Shown here piece after piece: positions 1-8,210 of a stretch of 64,000 nucleotides of DNA. Below the pieces are notes generated by a model. The model was not told the origin of the DNA, ran no database searches, and saw nothing but the letters and a program-made list of their open reading frames with translations. The DNA is from UBA7236 sp964463165 (GTDB lineage: Bacteria; Bacteroidota; Bacteroidia; Chitinophagales; BACL12), in contig CAYXBK010000020.1 in NCBI GenBank assembly GCA_964463165.1, positions 1 through 64,000 on the forward strand. Direction: 5' to 3'. How positions within the stretch are numbered: the stretch's first letter is position 1; each line of letters starts with the position of its first letter. A program made the position numbers and the translations under genes.

Positions 1-1
1 C

Positions 2-136
2 CTTTTAGGATCATCCCAAACGGATCATAATGTAGAACAACTAAAACCTAAACATGCAAAGAACTTTCACGCGATTAAAAATAGTTTAAAACATGCATTT
101 TTTGGTAAAAAACGTATGTTTTATTCTGGTTTTTAA
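2..136 (+). CDS. C-terminal fragment of an unknown protein (runs in from the left edge)
   Basis: A reading frame with no stop runs from base 2 to a TAA at 134-136, giving 44 residues that end in Lys-Lys-Arg-Met-Phe-Tyr-Ser-Gly-Phe. The tail is basic and shows no recognisable domain. It converges on creD, and a hairpin terminator lies just after its stop, which is what the end of a real gene would look like. An open frame of this length could still arise by chance in AT-rich DNA, so the call is tentative. Confidence 0.45.
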   Translation, partial: LLGSSQTDHNVEQLKPKHAKNFHAIKNSLKHAFFGKKRMFYSGF

Positions 137-156
137 ATAGTGGAATTGTATAACAA

Positions 157-188
157 AAAGCCCGATAAAAATTTATCAGGCTTTCTTT
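157..188. terminator. Bidirectional intrinsic terminator
   Basis: Bases 157-169 and 172-184 form a 13-position stem with one mismatch (AAAGCC at the base, GATAAA above) and a 2-base loop. A T-rich tract follows on the plus strand and a run of five T on the minus strand. It sits between two convergent genes, the fragment ending at 136 and creD ending at 203, and would serve both. Confidence 0.8.
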
Positions 189-202
189 ATATTGATTGTG
201 TT

Positions 203-1519
203 TCAAGAAGCAACAACAGTATCTCCGTACCAATTCACTTTTCTCGTAAAATACATTGTGAGCCCAAGAATTAATGTGAGTCCAATACTTCCGAGCAATA
301 ATGCATATTCGGAAAGTTGGAGGGTGACGAAAACGAAACTGTAATTTGCGATGAGCAGGAGGAATAAAAAGATGGAAAATTTTCGCGATTTAAAAACTGC
401 GGTTGAATAAAATGTGATCATTAAAATAATTGTCGCCGCAGAAATAAAGTACGCAATATTAAATGTCATTTGCTCTGAAAGAGAAATAAGCAAAATATAA
501 AATAAACACAATGCCAATCCAACCAATAAATATTGCATGGGATGAATTCTTGTTTTATTAATTACTTCCACCAGAAAGAAAATTAAAAATGTGAGCGCCA
601 GAACAAGCACCGCATATTTAACCGAGCGTGTGGATTTCTGATAATCATCAACAGGCTGAATTAAATCAACACCAAATGCGGAAAATTTCATCGCATTAAA
701 ATATTCATTTGCTTCCCAGCTCTGGGGATAATTTCTGTTGAGCTCAAGAATTTTCCAGTTTGCCGTAAATCCGTCTTTCGTTACATTTCTTTCATCCGGT
801 AAAAATGCGCCGTTAAATCCGGGGCTGTCCCATGTGGATGCGAGCTGAATTTCAGTTGTTTTTCCCACTGGCAATACAGAAATATTTTTACTTCCTTTTA
901 AATCTATTTGCATCGAAAAATCAAACGGTTCATTTATTTGATGCAATGAATCACGCAGCGGAATTGTAATTCCGCTTTCTGCAATATAATTCAGTTTTGT
1001 TCCGGGTTCTGCAGTAAAATCTTTATCATTCACTTTGGCAATGATTTGATTTTGGATACCACGCATATCTGTAATTCCCACAGTGAAATATGCATTCTCC
1101 CAATCCATGAAACGGCCTTGATATTTTTCAAGCGCCTGCAAATTAAAATGCGCATTGATTTGTAATGCGGCATCATACACGACCACATCATAAATTCCGC
1201 GTTCCAGTTCTTGCGGCTGCGCATCACCCTGCACGGAATAATTTTCCGGCAGTAAATGCACCATGGTTTGTGCACCACCTTCTGCAAATGCAACAGGAAC
1301 CGTAAGCACAGGTCCGGTGATCAGTTGATCGGTTGCCCAATCGTTGCTCACGGTTTCAGTTGTAATGGCGTTCAGACTCTGGCGTTCCTGGATTATTTCG
1401 CTGATCATGGCTGCAGGCACCAGTAATAACATGGTCAGAACACCGATAATCAGGGCTTTCAGTGAATTGGACCTTTGAAACCATTTCGGTTCATCGGAAG
1501 GCGGGTTGTTGTTTTCCAT
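203..1519 (-). CDS. creD: CreD-family inner membrane protein
   Basis: The 438-residue product has one membrane segment near the N terminus (about 20-42), a large extracytoplasmic domain (about 43-310), and several closely spaced membrane helices over the last 130 residues. This is the layout of the CreD family, known in enterobacteria as a cell-envelope protein induced by the CreBC two-component system. The stretch just after the first helix, with its ER-Q-L and TGP-L-VP pattern, fits the family. No creBC genes are adjacent, so regulation here is unknown. The molecular function of CreD is not established. The start is the first ATG, and the charged Asn/Pro-rich leader before the first helix is normal for the family. 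Confidence 0.85.
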   Translation of the reverse strand: MENNNPPSDEPKWFQRSNSLKALIIGVLTMLLLVPAAMISEIIQERQSLNAITTETVSNDWATDQLITGPVLTVPVAFAEGGAQTMVHLLPENYSVQGDAQPQELERGIYDVVVYDAALQINAHFNLQALEKYQGRFMDWENAYFTVGITDMRGIQNQIIAKVNDKDFTAEPGTKLNYIAESGITIPLRDSLHQINEPFDFSMQIDLKGSKNISVLPVGKTTEIQLASTWDSPGFNGAFLPDERNVTKDGFTANWKILELNRNYPQSWEANEYFNAMKFSAFGVDLIQPVDDYQKSTRSVKYAVLVLALTFLIFFLVEVINKTRIHPMQYLLVGLALCLFYILLISLSEQMTFNIAYFISAATIILMITFYSTAVFKSRKFSIFLFLLLIANYSFVFVTLQLSEYALLLGSIGLTLILGLTMYFTRKVNWYGDTVVAS

Positions 1520-1682
1520 TTAATAAACTTTGAAATACAAAGCTCTTTGATTGAAACGAGATTTCCAAATTTTACTGCAGATTTATTAGATGAGGATATT
1601 TATGAGTTTTAATCACATGTCAAAGATGAAACCGTGAAAAAGAAATGAACCGAAATAGTCTTACACTTTTTCGGGCAATATA

Positions 1683-1700
1683 AATTCACAGGTGTGAATT
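1683..1700. promoter_or_regulatory. Perfect 8-2-8 palindrome, possible operator
   Basis: AATTCACA and TGTGAATT form a perfect inverted repeat around a central GG, about 165 bp upstream of creD. The size and symmetry suit a dimeric regulator, but no regulator is adjacent and nothing else supports it. The rest of 1520-1843 shows only AT-rich sequence. Confidence 0.3.
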
Positions 1701-1843
1701 GATTTACTTGCGTATAATATCTATTTACTGAAAGAAAAAGTGTTGAAAATTTTATCAATGGAATTTAATTGCATCACAAAACGTCATTAAAACGCCTTAT
1801 CGCGAATAAACACCATTTTTGATTTTCAATACAACAAAAATTC

Positions 1844-1942
1844 TCAATGCAGTTTCTTAGATTTTGTTGCATTAAAAATTCCGATCAGCGAAGCAATGAT
1901 AATGCCCGCATAAATGCATGATATGATTTCAAGATATCCCAT
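1844..1942 (-). CDS. Possible 32-residue single-pass membrane peptide
   Basis: This small frame (ATG at 1942-1940, TGA at 1846-1844) encodes one hydrophobic helix of about 20 residues (Ile/Ala/Gly/Leu-rich), followed by a basic Lys-Ser-Lys-Lys-Leu-His tail. That is the typical architecture of small bacterial membrane proteins. It lies in an otherwise empty 590-bp gap between creD and a lipoprotein gene. There is no Shine-Dalgarno site and no clear -7 element, so expression is unproven. Conservation in relatives would be the deciding evidence. Confidence 0.35.
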   Translation of the reverse strand: MGYLEIISCIYAGIIIASLIGIFNATKSKKLH

Positions 1943-2058
1943 AATAAGAATTTTATTGTATAACGAATGATATCTACGAATCGTCTGCATCATTGGTTTT
2001 TTGAGGCAAAAATGACAAACTGATGAAATTCATCGGAAAGTACTCGGGAGAAGGGCAT

Positions 2059-2097
2059 AAAAAAAATCATATCCGGAATACGAATATGATTTTTTTT
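2059..2097 (-). terminator. Intrinsic terminator after the propeller lipoprotein gene
   Basis: A-rich sequence plus ATCATAT (to about 2072) pairs with ATATGAT plus a T-run (2084-2097), with a loop of about 11 bases. Read on the minus strand, this is a stem followed by T-rich sequence directly after the gene that ends at 2111. Confidence 0.7.
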
Positions 2098-2110
2098 ATG
2101 TGATGGTTAT

Positions 2111-3220
2111 TTATAAATATTTAAACCAAATAAACTTCGGCCTGTAAATTCTTGCATTGCTGAATAATTCAAAAAAGTCTGTACTGTTTTCATTATAAGA
2201 AAGCAATAACGAACCGTCAACCGCAACAAATTCAGGATGCACAAATGCATTGTAGGTAATTGAATTTTCGGAAACATAAGGCGTTACATAAACTGTCTGG
2301 CGTTTTTTCCAGGGGCCTTTTGGTGTTGTTGATTCCCATGAATAAATATTCGGGCTTAAAAAATCTTCCTGTGTTACGAGCCGGTATTTTCCGCCGTAAT
2401 AAAACACGGCAAATTCGGCAGAAACATCAACTGCCAATCCGCTTTGTTTTTCAAGCCTTCCCATATTACTTGCAGGTGGCGTTGTAACCCAGGCGGTTCC
2501 GTTCCAGTATTCCATTGTGCCGCGAATATTTCCTGCAGGCACTCGTGCAATATGCATATATTTTCCAAATGCCTGTTCCGCACTATAGATATACGTATAA
2601 TCGGCATCTTCCATAACAGCTGCACCAAAAATTGTTGTCGCATCGGTCCAGACGGTTGTTCTGGAAACTTCAGTGATGGAAGGCAATGCAAATGCTACCA
2701 GATCAGTTCGTTCATACGCAAATCCAAATAATCCGCCACCACCCGTTGCGTGATAATATTGCATATACACATAAAGCGTATCTCCCTGCACGGTGCCGTC
2801 ACCCGGCCAGTACCAATGATTTTCCGGATCGGGTGTGTTTACAAATGCCTCAGGATCATCAATTGTCCCCGTTACCAATGTTTGAATTGAATATCCCGTC
2901 TGAACAACAAATGTATTTCTGATGAGAGGGGATGAAGGGCGGGAATAATCGGCATAAACGGTATCGAGAAATGAATCACCAAACATCCATACGGTTCTTC
3001 CGTCAGGTAATCTCACAGAATAAGTTGCATCACTTCCCGTCCATCCGTTGCCGAATGTATTGAACATCGTGTTGAATTTGTTTGCCTTCTTTGTTGTGAT
3101 ACCGGCAACATCGTAGGCATAATCCGTTGTATCCGTAATTTCTTCAGTGAGCATTTCTTTTTCGCATGAAGCAAAAAGTGAAAACGCAGCTATTGCAAAA
3201 ATGTAGTGTAAGGAGCGCAT
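2111..3220 (-). CDS. Lipoprotein, DUF4185/DUF5005-like beta-propeller
   Basis: The 369-residue protein has a lipoprotein signal peptide with the lipid-carrying Cys at position 19 (Phe-Ala-Ser-Cys). A polar linker is followed by a domain rich in Trp, Tyr and Gly with a 'W-MFGDSF' stretch near residue 80. This resembles secreted five-bladed-propeller proteins annotated as DUF4185 or DUF5005, which are distant relatives of glycoside hydrolases. Catalytic residues cannot be assigned by eye. It is probably exported and tethered to a membrane. It is a single gene with its own terminator and is divergent from ctaA. A TATTTTTA element about 20 bp before the ATG resembles the Bacteroidota -7 box. Family membership is inferred from sequence pattern only. 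Confidence 0.65.
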   Translation of the reverse strand: MRSLHYIFAIAAFSLFASCEKEMLTEEITDTTDYAYDVAGITTKKANKFNTMFNTFGNGWTGSDATYSVRLPDGRTVWMFGDSFLDTVYADYSRPSSPLIRNTFVVQTGYSIQTLVTGTIDDPEAFVNTPDPENHWYWPGDGTVQGDTLYVYMQYYHATGGGGLFGFAYERTDLVAFALPSITEVSRTTVWTDATTIFGAAVMEDADYTYIYSAEQAFGKYMHIARVPAGNIRGTMEYWNGTAWVTTPPASNMGRLEKQSGLAVDVSAEFAVFYYGGKYRLVTQEDFLSPNIYSWESTTPKGPWKKRQTVYVTPYVSENSITYNAFVHPEFVAVDGSLLLSYNENSTDFFELFSNARIYRPKFIWFKYL

Positions 3221-3283
3221 TTATTTCTTTTCTGTAAAAATAAACAATTTGAATTTTTATTAAAGATATCCGCTACCCTGCTC

Positions 3284-3291
3284 TAATTTTA
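3284..3291 (+). promoter_or_regulatory. Putative -7 element for ctaA (TAATTTTA)
   Basis: Matches the Bacteroidota sigma-A -7 consensus TAnnTTTG at 7 of 8 positions and lies 12 bp before the ctaA start. No convincing -33 box was seen. Confidence 0.35.
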
Positions 3292-3302
3292 CGCATTGAA
3301 TT

Positions 3303-4316
3303 ATGAAGGCAGTCCGCATTTGGTTATGGGTTGGTGTTTTAATGACACTCATTCAGGTGATGCTTGGAGGGATCACACGCTTAACAAATTCAGGTTTGTC
3401 CATTACCGAATGGGATGTGATAATGGGCGCCATGCCGCCATCAAATGAACAGGAATGGAACGATGCATTTGAACAATACAAACAATTCCCTGAATACAAT
3501 CTCGAAAATGCGGAAATGGATCTCGCAGGATTTAAAAAAATATTTTTCTGGGAATATTTGCATCGCAACTGGGCACGATTAATTTCCATGGTGTTTTTAA
3601 TACCGTTCCTTATTTTTTTATTTCAGAAAAGGTTTTCAAAAATATGGGTGCGACGCCTTTTATTTGTTTTTCTGCTCGGTGGTTTACAGGGATTAATGGG
3701 CTGGATCATGGTTGCAAGCGGTTTAATCGACAAGCCCTGGGTGAGCCCGTATAATTTAACCATGCATTTAATTCTTGCGCTTGCAATTTATATGTATTTA
3801 TTGTGGTTGATCTTTATTTCGTATCAAAAAGAAATTGAAGCCGATCACCCGGTGGCAAATAAAAGAATTAAATGGATTCTCGGGCTATTAATTGCCCAGA
3901 TCATTTTCGGCGGATTTATGGCAGGCACCAAGGCGGGTATGGTGTTTAATACCTGGCCATTGATGAATGGAAAAATATTTCCCGACGGCATGGGCACGCA
4001 TGCAAATCTGCTTGCAAATATTTTTGAAAATACCGCTGCAATTAATTTTATACACAGAACACTTGCGCTTGTGCTTGCAATTTCAATTTTCTTTTTGTGG
4101 TTGAATAACAGAAAATACGCAACACATTTTATTCATCGTCTCACCAATTATTTGTTGCTGATTGTACTTATTCAATTAACACTAGGCATATTTACATTGT
4201 TGAATGGTGCAGATGGAATTCCACTTCTGTTGGGAGTTACACATCAGTTAACAGCTTTTATTCTTGTTGGCGTTTGTGTTTCCGTTTTATATTTCTCGAA
4301 AAGAAGAGCGTTGTGA
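3303..4316 (+). CDS. ctaA: Heme A synthase (COX15/CtaA family)
   Basis: This 337-residue protein has eight predicted membrane helices and four conserved histidines in the expected places: His-Arg-Asn-Trp-Ala-Arg after the first loop, Thr-Met-His, Ile-His-Arg-Thr and Thr-His-Gln-Leu. It would oxidise the C8 methyl of heme O to the formyl group of heme A, the cofactor of aa3-type cytochrome oxidases. The N-terminal 'GGITRLTNSGLSITEW' stretch is diagnostic. The large loop between helices 1 and 2 fits the longer (type-2/mitochondrial-like) version. No ctaB or oxidase subunits lie in the window. The gene stands alone and converges on the nos cluster across about 100 bp of simple-sequence DNA. Confidence 0.93.
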   Translation: MKAVRIWLWVGVLMTLIQVMLGGITRLTNSGLSITEWDVIMGAMPPSNEQEWNDAFEQYKQFPEYNLENAEMDLAGFKKIFFWEYLHRNWARLISMVFLIPFLIFLFQKRFSKIWVRRLLFVFLLGGLQGLMGWIMVASGLIDKPWVSPYNLTMHLILALAIYMYLLWLIFISYQKEIEADHPVANKRIKWILGLLIAQIIFGGFMAGTKAGMVFNTWPLMNGKIFPDGMGTHANLLANIFENTAAINFIHRTLALVLAISIFFLWLNNRKYATHFIHRLTNYLLLIVLIQLTLGIFTLLNGADGIPLLLGVTHQLTAFILVGVCVSVLYFSKRRAL

Positions 4317-4415
4317 GAAGGCGGTCGCAGTCGCAGTCACAGCAGGCAGTCTCAGTATGCAGTCGCAAACTATCTTGATACTTGATACTTGATACTTCTA
4401 CCCTCTACCTCCCCC
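4317..4415. repeat. Low-complexity tract of GCAGTC and TTGATAC units
   Basis: The 99 bp between ctaA and nosY consist of repeated CAGTCGCAGT-like words, then three tandem copies of TTGATAC, then a CT-rich run. Similar word families recur in other gaps of this window (12358, 22598, 32853 and 42600 regions). No gene or terminator is visible. Confidence 0.7.
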
Positions 4416-5180
4416 TCAAATATCTTTCTTTTTAAATTTCCGCACGCTGATCAATAAAGGAATTACGATCCAAATCAAAATTGCCGCAAAGCAACTCAGT
4501 ATACCGATATACGAACCAAGAAATTCATTGAATACCGCACCTGTATATCCCATTATGGCGGCGCTGTCGAGTTGCATGAGCATGAGAATGCGGATCAGAT
4601 CAACAGGATTTAGAAATGCAAGGAAGAGAATAAATTTTTCAATCGGGTAATCGCTGAACCCAAATAATATCATTAATACAAGTGCATCGTAAATAAAAAC
4701 AAAATAAAACCAGAGCAATAATGAAATACCGATTCCTTTGGCCTTATCTTTTGAATAAACTGATGCAACAGCCGCGAGCGCAACAAAAACAATTGTGAGG
4801 CCAACGCCGCCTGCAAGAAAAATAAATCCGGCAACAGAAGCGGAAAATAAAAGTACGGGAAGGCCGCAGCCGATTAAAAATGCAACAGTTAAAGAAATAC
4901 AAATCCCGGAAAACTGACTGATGAATAATGTTTTTCTTTTTACCGGCTGAGCCAGGAGCAATTCGGTAAACTCATAAGAATTATAATAATAAATGGTGGA
5001 GAAAATTATACTGATCAGCGGCAATACTATCAGAACAATATTTAATAAACTCGTGATAGACTTAACAGCATTGCTGTCGAAACTGAATATCCCGAATGAA
5101 ATGGCAAATAAAAAAACCGTATAAGCCAGAAGGATTTTATTCCGGATAATATCAAGCAATACGTATTTAATTATTTTCAT
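4416..5180 (-). CDS. nosY: NosY, ABC transporter permease of the nos cluster
   Basis: A 254-residue membrane protein with about six hydrophobic helices and basic ends, typical of ABC-2 permeases. With NosF and NosD it would form the NosDFY complex needed to mature the copper-sulfide CuZ centre of N2O reductase. NosDFY is thought to supply the sulfur species or drive copper loading from the periplasmic side. It is the last gene of the operon, and its start overlaps the end of nosF by 14 bp, which implies translational coupling. The identity rests on membrane topology plus position directly after nosD and nosF. Confidence 0.82.
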   Translation of the reverse strand: MKIIKYVLLDIIRNKILLAYTVFLFAISFGIFSFDSNAVKSITSLLNIVLIVLPLISIIFSTIYYYNSYEFTELLLAQPVKRKTLFISQFSGICISLTVAFLIGCGLPVLLFSASVAGFIFLAGGVGLTIVFVALAAVASVYSKDKAKGIGISLLLWFYFVFIYDALVLMILFGFSDYPIEKFILFLAFLNPVDLIRILMLMQLDSAAIMGYTGAVFNEFLGSYIGILSCFAAILIWIVIPLLISVRKFKKKDI

Positions 5181-5892
5181 GGCCGGATTTTATGGCAGAC
5201 ATAATATTTGCAATTGCCTTCCCCAGGTTTTCAGTTCCGGTTTCGGCAATTAATGTCTGCGGGGTTTTAAAAAATTCTATACGGCCATCGATCAGGTATA
5301 ATACATGCGAAGTGATCTCTTCAAGGTCGGCCATAATATGCGATGAAATAATAATGAGTTTGCCGGCAGCTTTTTCGTTTTTTATTTTGTCTTTTAAAAT
5401 TTCCGCACTTAAGGGATCCAGCCCCGCTGTTGGTTCATCCAGAATAAGTATAGCCGGTTTAAACATAAATGCAAGTGCGGCATTTACTTTTTGTTTCATA
5501 CCGCCTGAGAGAGAACCAAGCGATTTATTGATGAACGAATGAATTTCAAAACGCTCAATTAATTCTGTATCAAAATCCGTTTTTTTATTGCGGATATCCT
5601 GCACCATTTTAAACAACTGGTGCACTTTCATGTTTTCGGGGAATTTAATGATTTGCGGCATATAGCCGATATGTTCCCGGTAATTGCCGCCGGCACTTAT
5701 TTCAAGCCCGCGTATTTTTATTGTCCCCGCATCGGCATACACGAGTCCTAAAATACATTTCATCAATGTTGATTTTCCCGATCCGTTCGGGCCGATCAAT
5801 GCGACCGACTGATTTTCATTCAAATCAATGGAAATATCTTTCAGCGCCGTGATTTTCCTGTACGATTTCGTGATATTGTTTATTTCAATCAT
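5167..5892 (-). CDS. nosF: NosF, ABC transporter ATPase of the nos cluster
   Basis: A 241-residue ABC ATPase. The Walker A motif GPNGSGKST is at residues 34-42, the signature is LSGGMKQKV, and the Walker B block is LILDEPTAGLDP followed by a switch histidine (Ser-Ser-His). It would power the NosDFY complex in CuZ assembly. The ATG overlaps the nosD stop by 4 bp and its end overlaps nosY by 14 bp, so the three are a coupled unit. The length and the His in the signature-following helix are ordinary for ABC-2-type ATPases. Confidence 0.9.
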   Translation of the reverse strand: MIEINNITKSYRKITALKDISIDLNENQSVALIGPNGSGKSTLMKCILGLVYADAGTIKIRGLEISAGGNYREHIGYMPQIIKFPENMKVHQLFKMVQDIRNKKTDFDTELIERFEIHSFINKSLGSLSGGMKQKVNAALAFMFKPAILILDEPTAGLDPLSAEILKDKIKNEKAAGKLIIISSHIMADLEEITSHVLYLIDGRIEFFKTPQTLIAETGTENLGKAIANIMSAIKSGHENN

Positions 5893-7124
5893 AAATCAAC
5901 AGGTTTCATGAGCGGATGAAAATCTTTCAGATTATCGGAATTGAGGCTTGGAAATATTTTCTCCGAGCGGTCGAGCAAATGCACCATAAAACTGCGGTAT
6001 AGGATCATTGCATACGGCATGCGCTCCACAATCATGGAATACAAACTCACAGGGTTATAAGGTACATCACCCGTATTATTTTTATTGAGATCATAACCAT
6101 CATATTTATCCCAGTAATTGCCGTTAAAAAAATTCATCTGCAGTGACCCGTTAGTGGCAATATCAAATGAATTGACATAAAAATTATTTTGCGTGATGGT
6201 GATATCCGAACAACTCGCCTGAATTTTAATTGCCCATCCATTCGACTGCAGCAGATTCCGGCTCACCAGCATTCGGTTGCAGCCTTCCAGGTAAATTGCA
6301 TTTGTATTATTCAGAAATTTATTTTCCTCAATATGACTGTCGGAAATTTCTTTTAACAAAATTCCAAACGAAGCAGCTCCTTCACTGAATTCAAAAATAT
6401 TCTGCAGCATGGTAACATGTTTTGAAAACATGACGGCCACGCCCGAACCATTATGTGAAAATGTATTTCGGATATACTCATCATCATTTGAAAACATAAA
6501 ATGAATACCATATCTCAAATTAAAGACGCTCTTATTTTCATATACTCCGGTTGTGGTTACAAACTCAAAATAGAGCCCGTCGCGGTGGCCCTGAATAGAA
6601 TTGTTTTTCACAGTGAGACTGTCGCTTTTCCATACATGAATTCCATTCCCCGATTTTTGCGGGTCAACTCCTGTTGAATTGAGTATATTATTTTTAATGA
6701 CACAATGCGACGTATTCATCAGGTAAATACCAAAGCAGGAATTTAACACATGATTGTTTTGAATTACGCAATTGCGCACAGCGTATAATTTAATTGCAGC
6801 ACGATCCTCCATACTTGAATAACCTGTATTGCGAAAAGTGATCCCGGCAATATGCACGTTATCTGATTTTATAGATAAGATTTCAGCATTTCCGCTTCCA
6901 TCCAGCACCGGATTGTTTTCACCCTGTAAAGTGAGCGGTTTTGTGATCTGTATATTTCCTTCTTTATAAATACCCTCATGCAAAATGAGTAAATCAAAGG
7001 GCTGTGCAATTTGCAAGGCTTCATGCAGGGTTGCAATAGCAGAACCTTGCCGGATATGAATGGTAGCTGCAAAACTGCAAACCTGAGCAATTAAAAAAAT
7101 CGAGAATAATGCAATGTTACGCAT
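5889..7124 (-). CDS. nosD: NosD, periplasmic copper-processing beta-helix protein
   Basis: The 411-residue protein has a Sec signal peptide (about 1-20) and then a long series of parallel beta-helix (PbH1/CASH) repeats rich in Asn-Asn, Ile and His, for example His-Cys-Val-Ile-Lys-Asn-Asn-Ile. This is the NosD family, the periplasmic partner of NosFY that helps insert the CuZ cluster into N2O reductase. The last 80 residues break from the repeats and contain an 'NYWDKYDGYDLNKNNTGDVPY' region, of the kind usual near the end of NosD. Its stop overlaps nosF by 4 bp, and 20 bp separate it from nosL upstream. Confidence 0.92.
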   Translation of the reverse strand: MRNIALFSIFLIAQVCSFAATIHIRQGSAIATLHEALQIAQPFDLLILHEGIYKEGNIQITKPLTLQGENNPVLDGSGNAEILSIKSDNVHIAGITFRNTGYSSMEDRAAIKLYAVRNCVIQNNHVLNSCFGIYLMNTSHCVIKNNILNSTGVDPQKSGNGIHVWKSDSLTVKNNSIQGHRDGLYFEFVTTTGVYENKSVFNLRYGIHFMFSNDDEYIRNTFSHNGSGVAVMFSKHVTMLQNIFEFSEGAASFGILLKEISDSHIEENKFLNNTNAIYLEGCNRMLVSRNLLQSNGWAIKIQASCSDITITQNNFYVNSFDIATNGSLQMNFFNGNYWDKYDGYDLNKNNTGDVPYNPVSLYSMIVERMPYAMILYRSFMVHLLDRSEKIFPSLNSDNLKDFHPLMKPVDL

Positions 7125-7144
7125 GCCGGAGATTTACCTGAAAA

Positions 7145-7570
7145 TTATTTGATCACCTGCTCCCATGTTTTTATTTCACCCTTTATTGAATCAGCCATAT
7201 CCGATCTGGCTTCTTTCGACGAAAACGCTACCGTATTCCCGTTCATGGGTGTATGGATTTCTTCTGAATAAAAATAATATGCATGTTCAGCATTAAATAA
7301 TCTTTCAGGCATGGGAAAATCTGAAATGAAATAATTTTTTATTTCCGCCAGCAGATCCGGGTTTTCTTTTAAATATCGCTGCATACAATGCAAATCATCA
7401 AAAACAAAGTATTTCCCTTTTACCGTTACAAACTCAGCTGCATATTGTTTTTCCATCACGGTCATTTTGCAGAATTCACAGATGTCGGTACCTTCTGCAA
7501 TGGCCCGTGGTTTCACACTGCATGCCGTCAGAAAAAATAAAATGGAAATAAGTATGCCTGCTCTTTTCAT
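7145..7570 (-). CDS. nosL: NosL, copper-binding lipoprotein
   Basis: A 141-residue protein with a lipoprotein signal (lipid-carrying Cys at 17, Thr-Ala-Cys) and the NosL copper-site motif CEFCKM at 31-36. NosL binds Cu(I) and delivers it to the NosDFY machinery for nitrous oxide reductase maturation, tethered to the membrane outside the cytoplasm. The frame is open further upstream to 7609. I chose the ATG at 7570 because it puts the signal peptide at the N terminus and leaves a 2-bp gap after the previous gene. The longer form would add 13 charged residues ahead of the signal. Confidence 0.9.
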   Translation of the reverse strand: MKRAGILISILFFLTACSVKPRAIAEGTDICEFCKMTVMEKQYAAEFVTVKGKYFVFDDLHCMQRYLKENPDLLAEIKNYFISDFPMPERLFNAEHAYYFYSEEIHTPMNGNTVAFSSKEARSDMADSIKGEIKTWEQVIK

Positions 7571-7572
7571 AA

Positions 7573-8166
7573 CTATAATTTCTGCTTTCTCAATTTTCGT
7601 GCTTTCCATATTTCATATATTGCAGCCAGGCAGGAAATTGCCACAGCCGAAATATAAAACCATCCGCCTCCGTGCGGATAGGAATAAGCTCCGAAATTAA
7701 GTAATTGTTTGTATCCGATTAAGGGCGGCTGATATGTCATGCCCGGCACCTGAATAGCTGCATTCGGGTCGAGATGATGACCATATTCATATTCCCAGTG
7801 CCAGAAATCATAAATGGCAAGACAGGAAAATAAGATGAGCAGTATAACCCATGCAAAAAATATTTTCTTTCTGTTGAGAAGTGCAATCAATACACCAGTC
7901 GCAACAAAGAATATCATTGCATAAGGAAGAATTTTAAATTCGGGAAATGATTCCTGATGAATGGTTGCCATTCCGATATAGTGATTTAACCCGTTGATCA
8001 CTTCAATATCTCCCGTAATTTTATGCAGCCAGATATACATACTTAAGCCTTCGGGATATTGCGGTGCCGTTAAATAAATTACCCAGAACGGAAATTTAAA
8101 AGTTGCTAAAAAACAAAGTGCCGCCAGAAGCATCGCAATGCGGGTAATACCGGACAACTTTTTCAT
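7573..8166 (-). CDS. nos-cluster membrane protein of unknown function
   Basis: A 197-residue protein with about four membrane helices (near 10-32, 82-98, 103-120 and 165-185) and long His/Trp/Tyr-rich loops outside. Examples are Trp-His-Trp-Glu and a Gly-His-His, plus Met-Ala-Thr-Ile-His, which are residues suited to metal binding. It lies directly ahead of nosL with a 2-bp gap, so it is very likely co-expressed with the NosLDFY maturation genes. Membrane proteins of unclear function (sometimes called NosB) accompany clade II nosZ genes. Whether this belongs to that group I cannot tell. A copper or electron-transfer role is inference only. Confidence 0.7.
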   Translation of the reverse strand: MKKLSGITRIAMLLAALCFLATFKFPFWVIYLTAPQYPEGLSMYIWLHKITGDIEVINGLNHYIGMATIHQESFPEFKILPYAMIFFVATGVLIALLNRKKIFFAWVILLILFSCLAIYDFWHWEYEYGHHLDPNAAIQVPGMTYQPPLIGYKQLLNFGAYSYPHGGGWFYISAVAISCLAAIYEIWKARKLRKQKL

Positions 8167-8170
8167 AACG

Positions 8171-8207
8171 AAGAGTTTAAAATAGCCGGACCAAAACCCG
8201 GCTATTT
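8171..8207 (-). terminator. Hairpin inside the nos operon (terminator or attenuator)
   Basis: AAATAGCCGG (8180-8189) and CCGGCTATTT (8198-8207) form a perfect 10-bp stem with an 8-base loop. On the minus strand it is followed by TTTTAA. It falls between the fasciclin gene (stop at 8211) and the membrane-protein gene (start at 8166). It could limit read-through from the structural genes (cytochrome, nosZ, fasciclin) into the maturation genes. Confidence 0.7.
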
Positions 8208-8210
8208 AAT

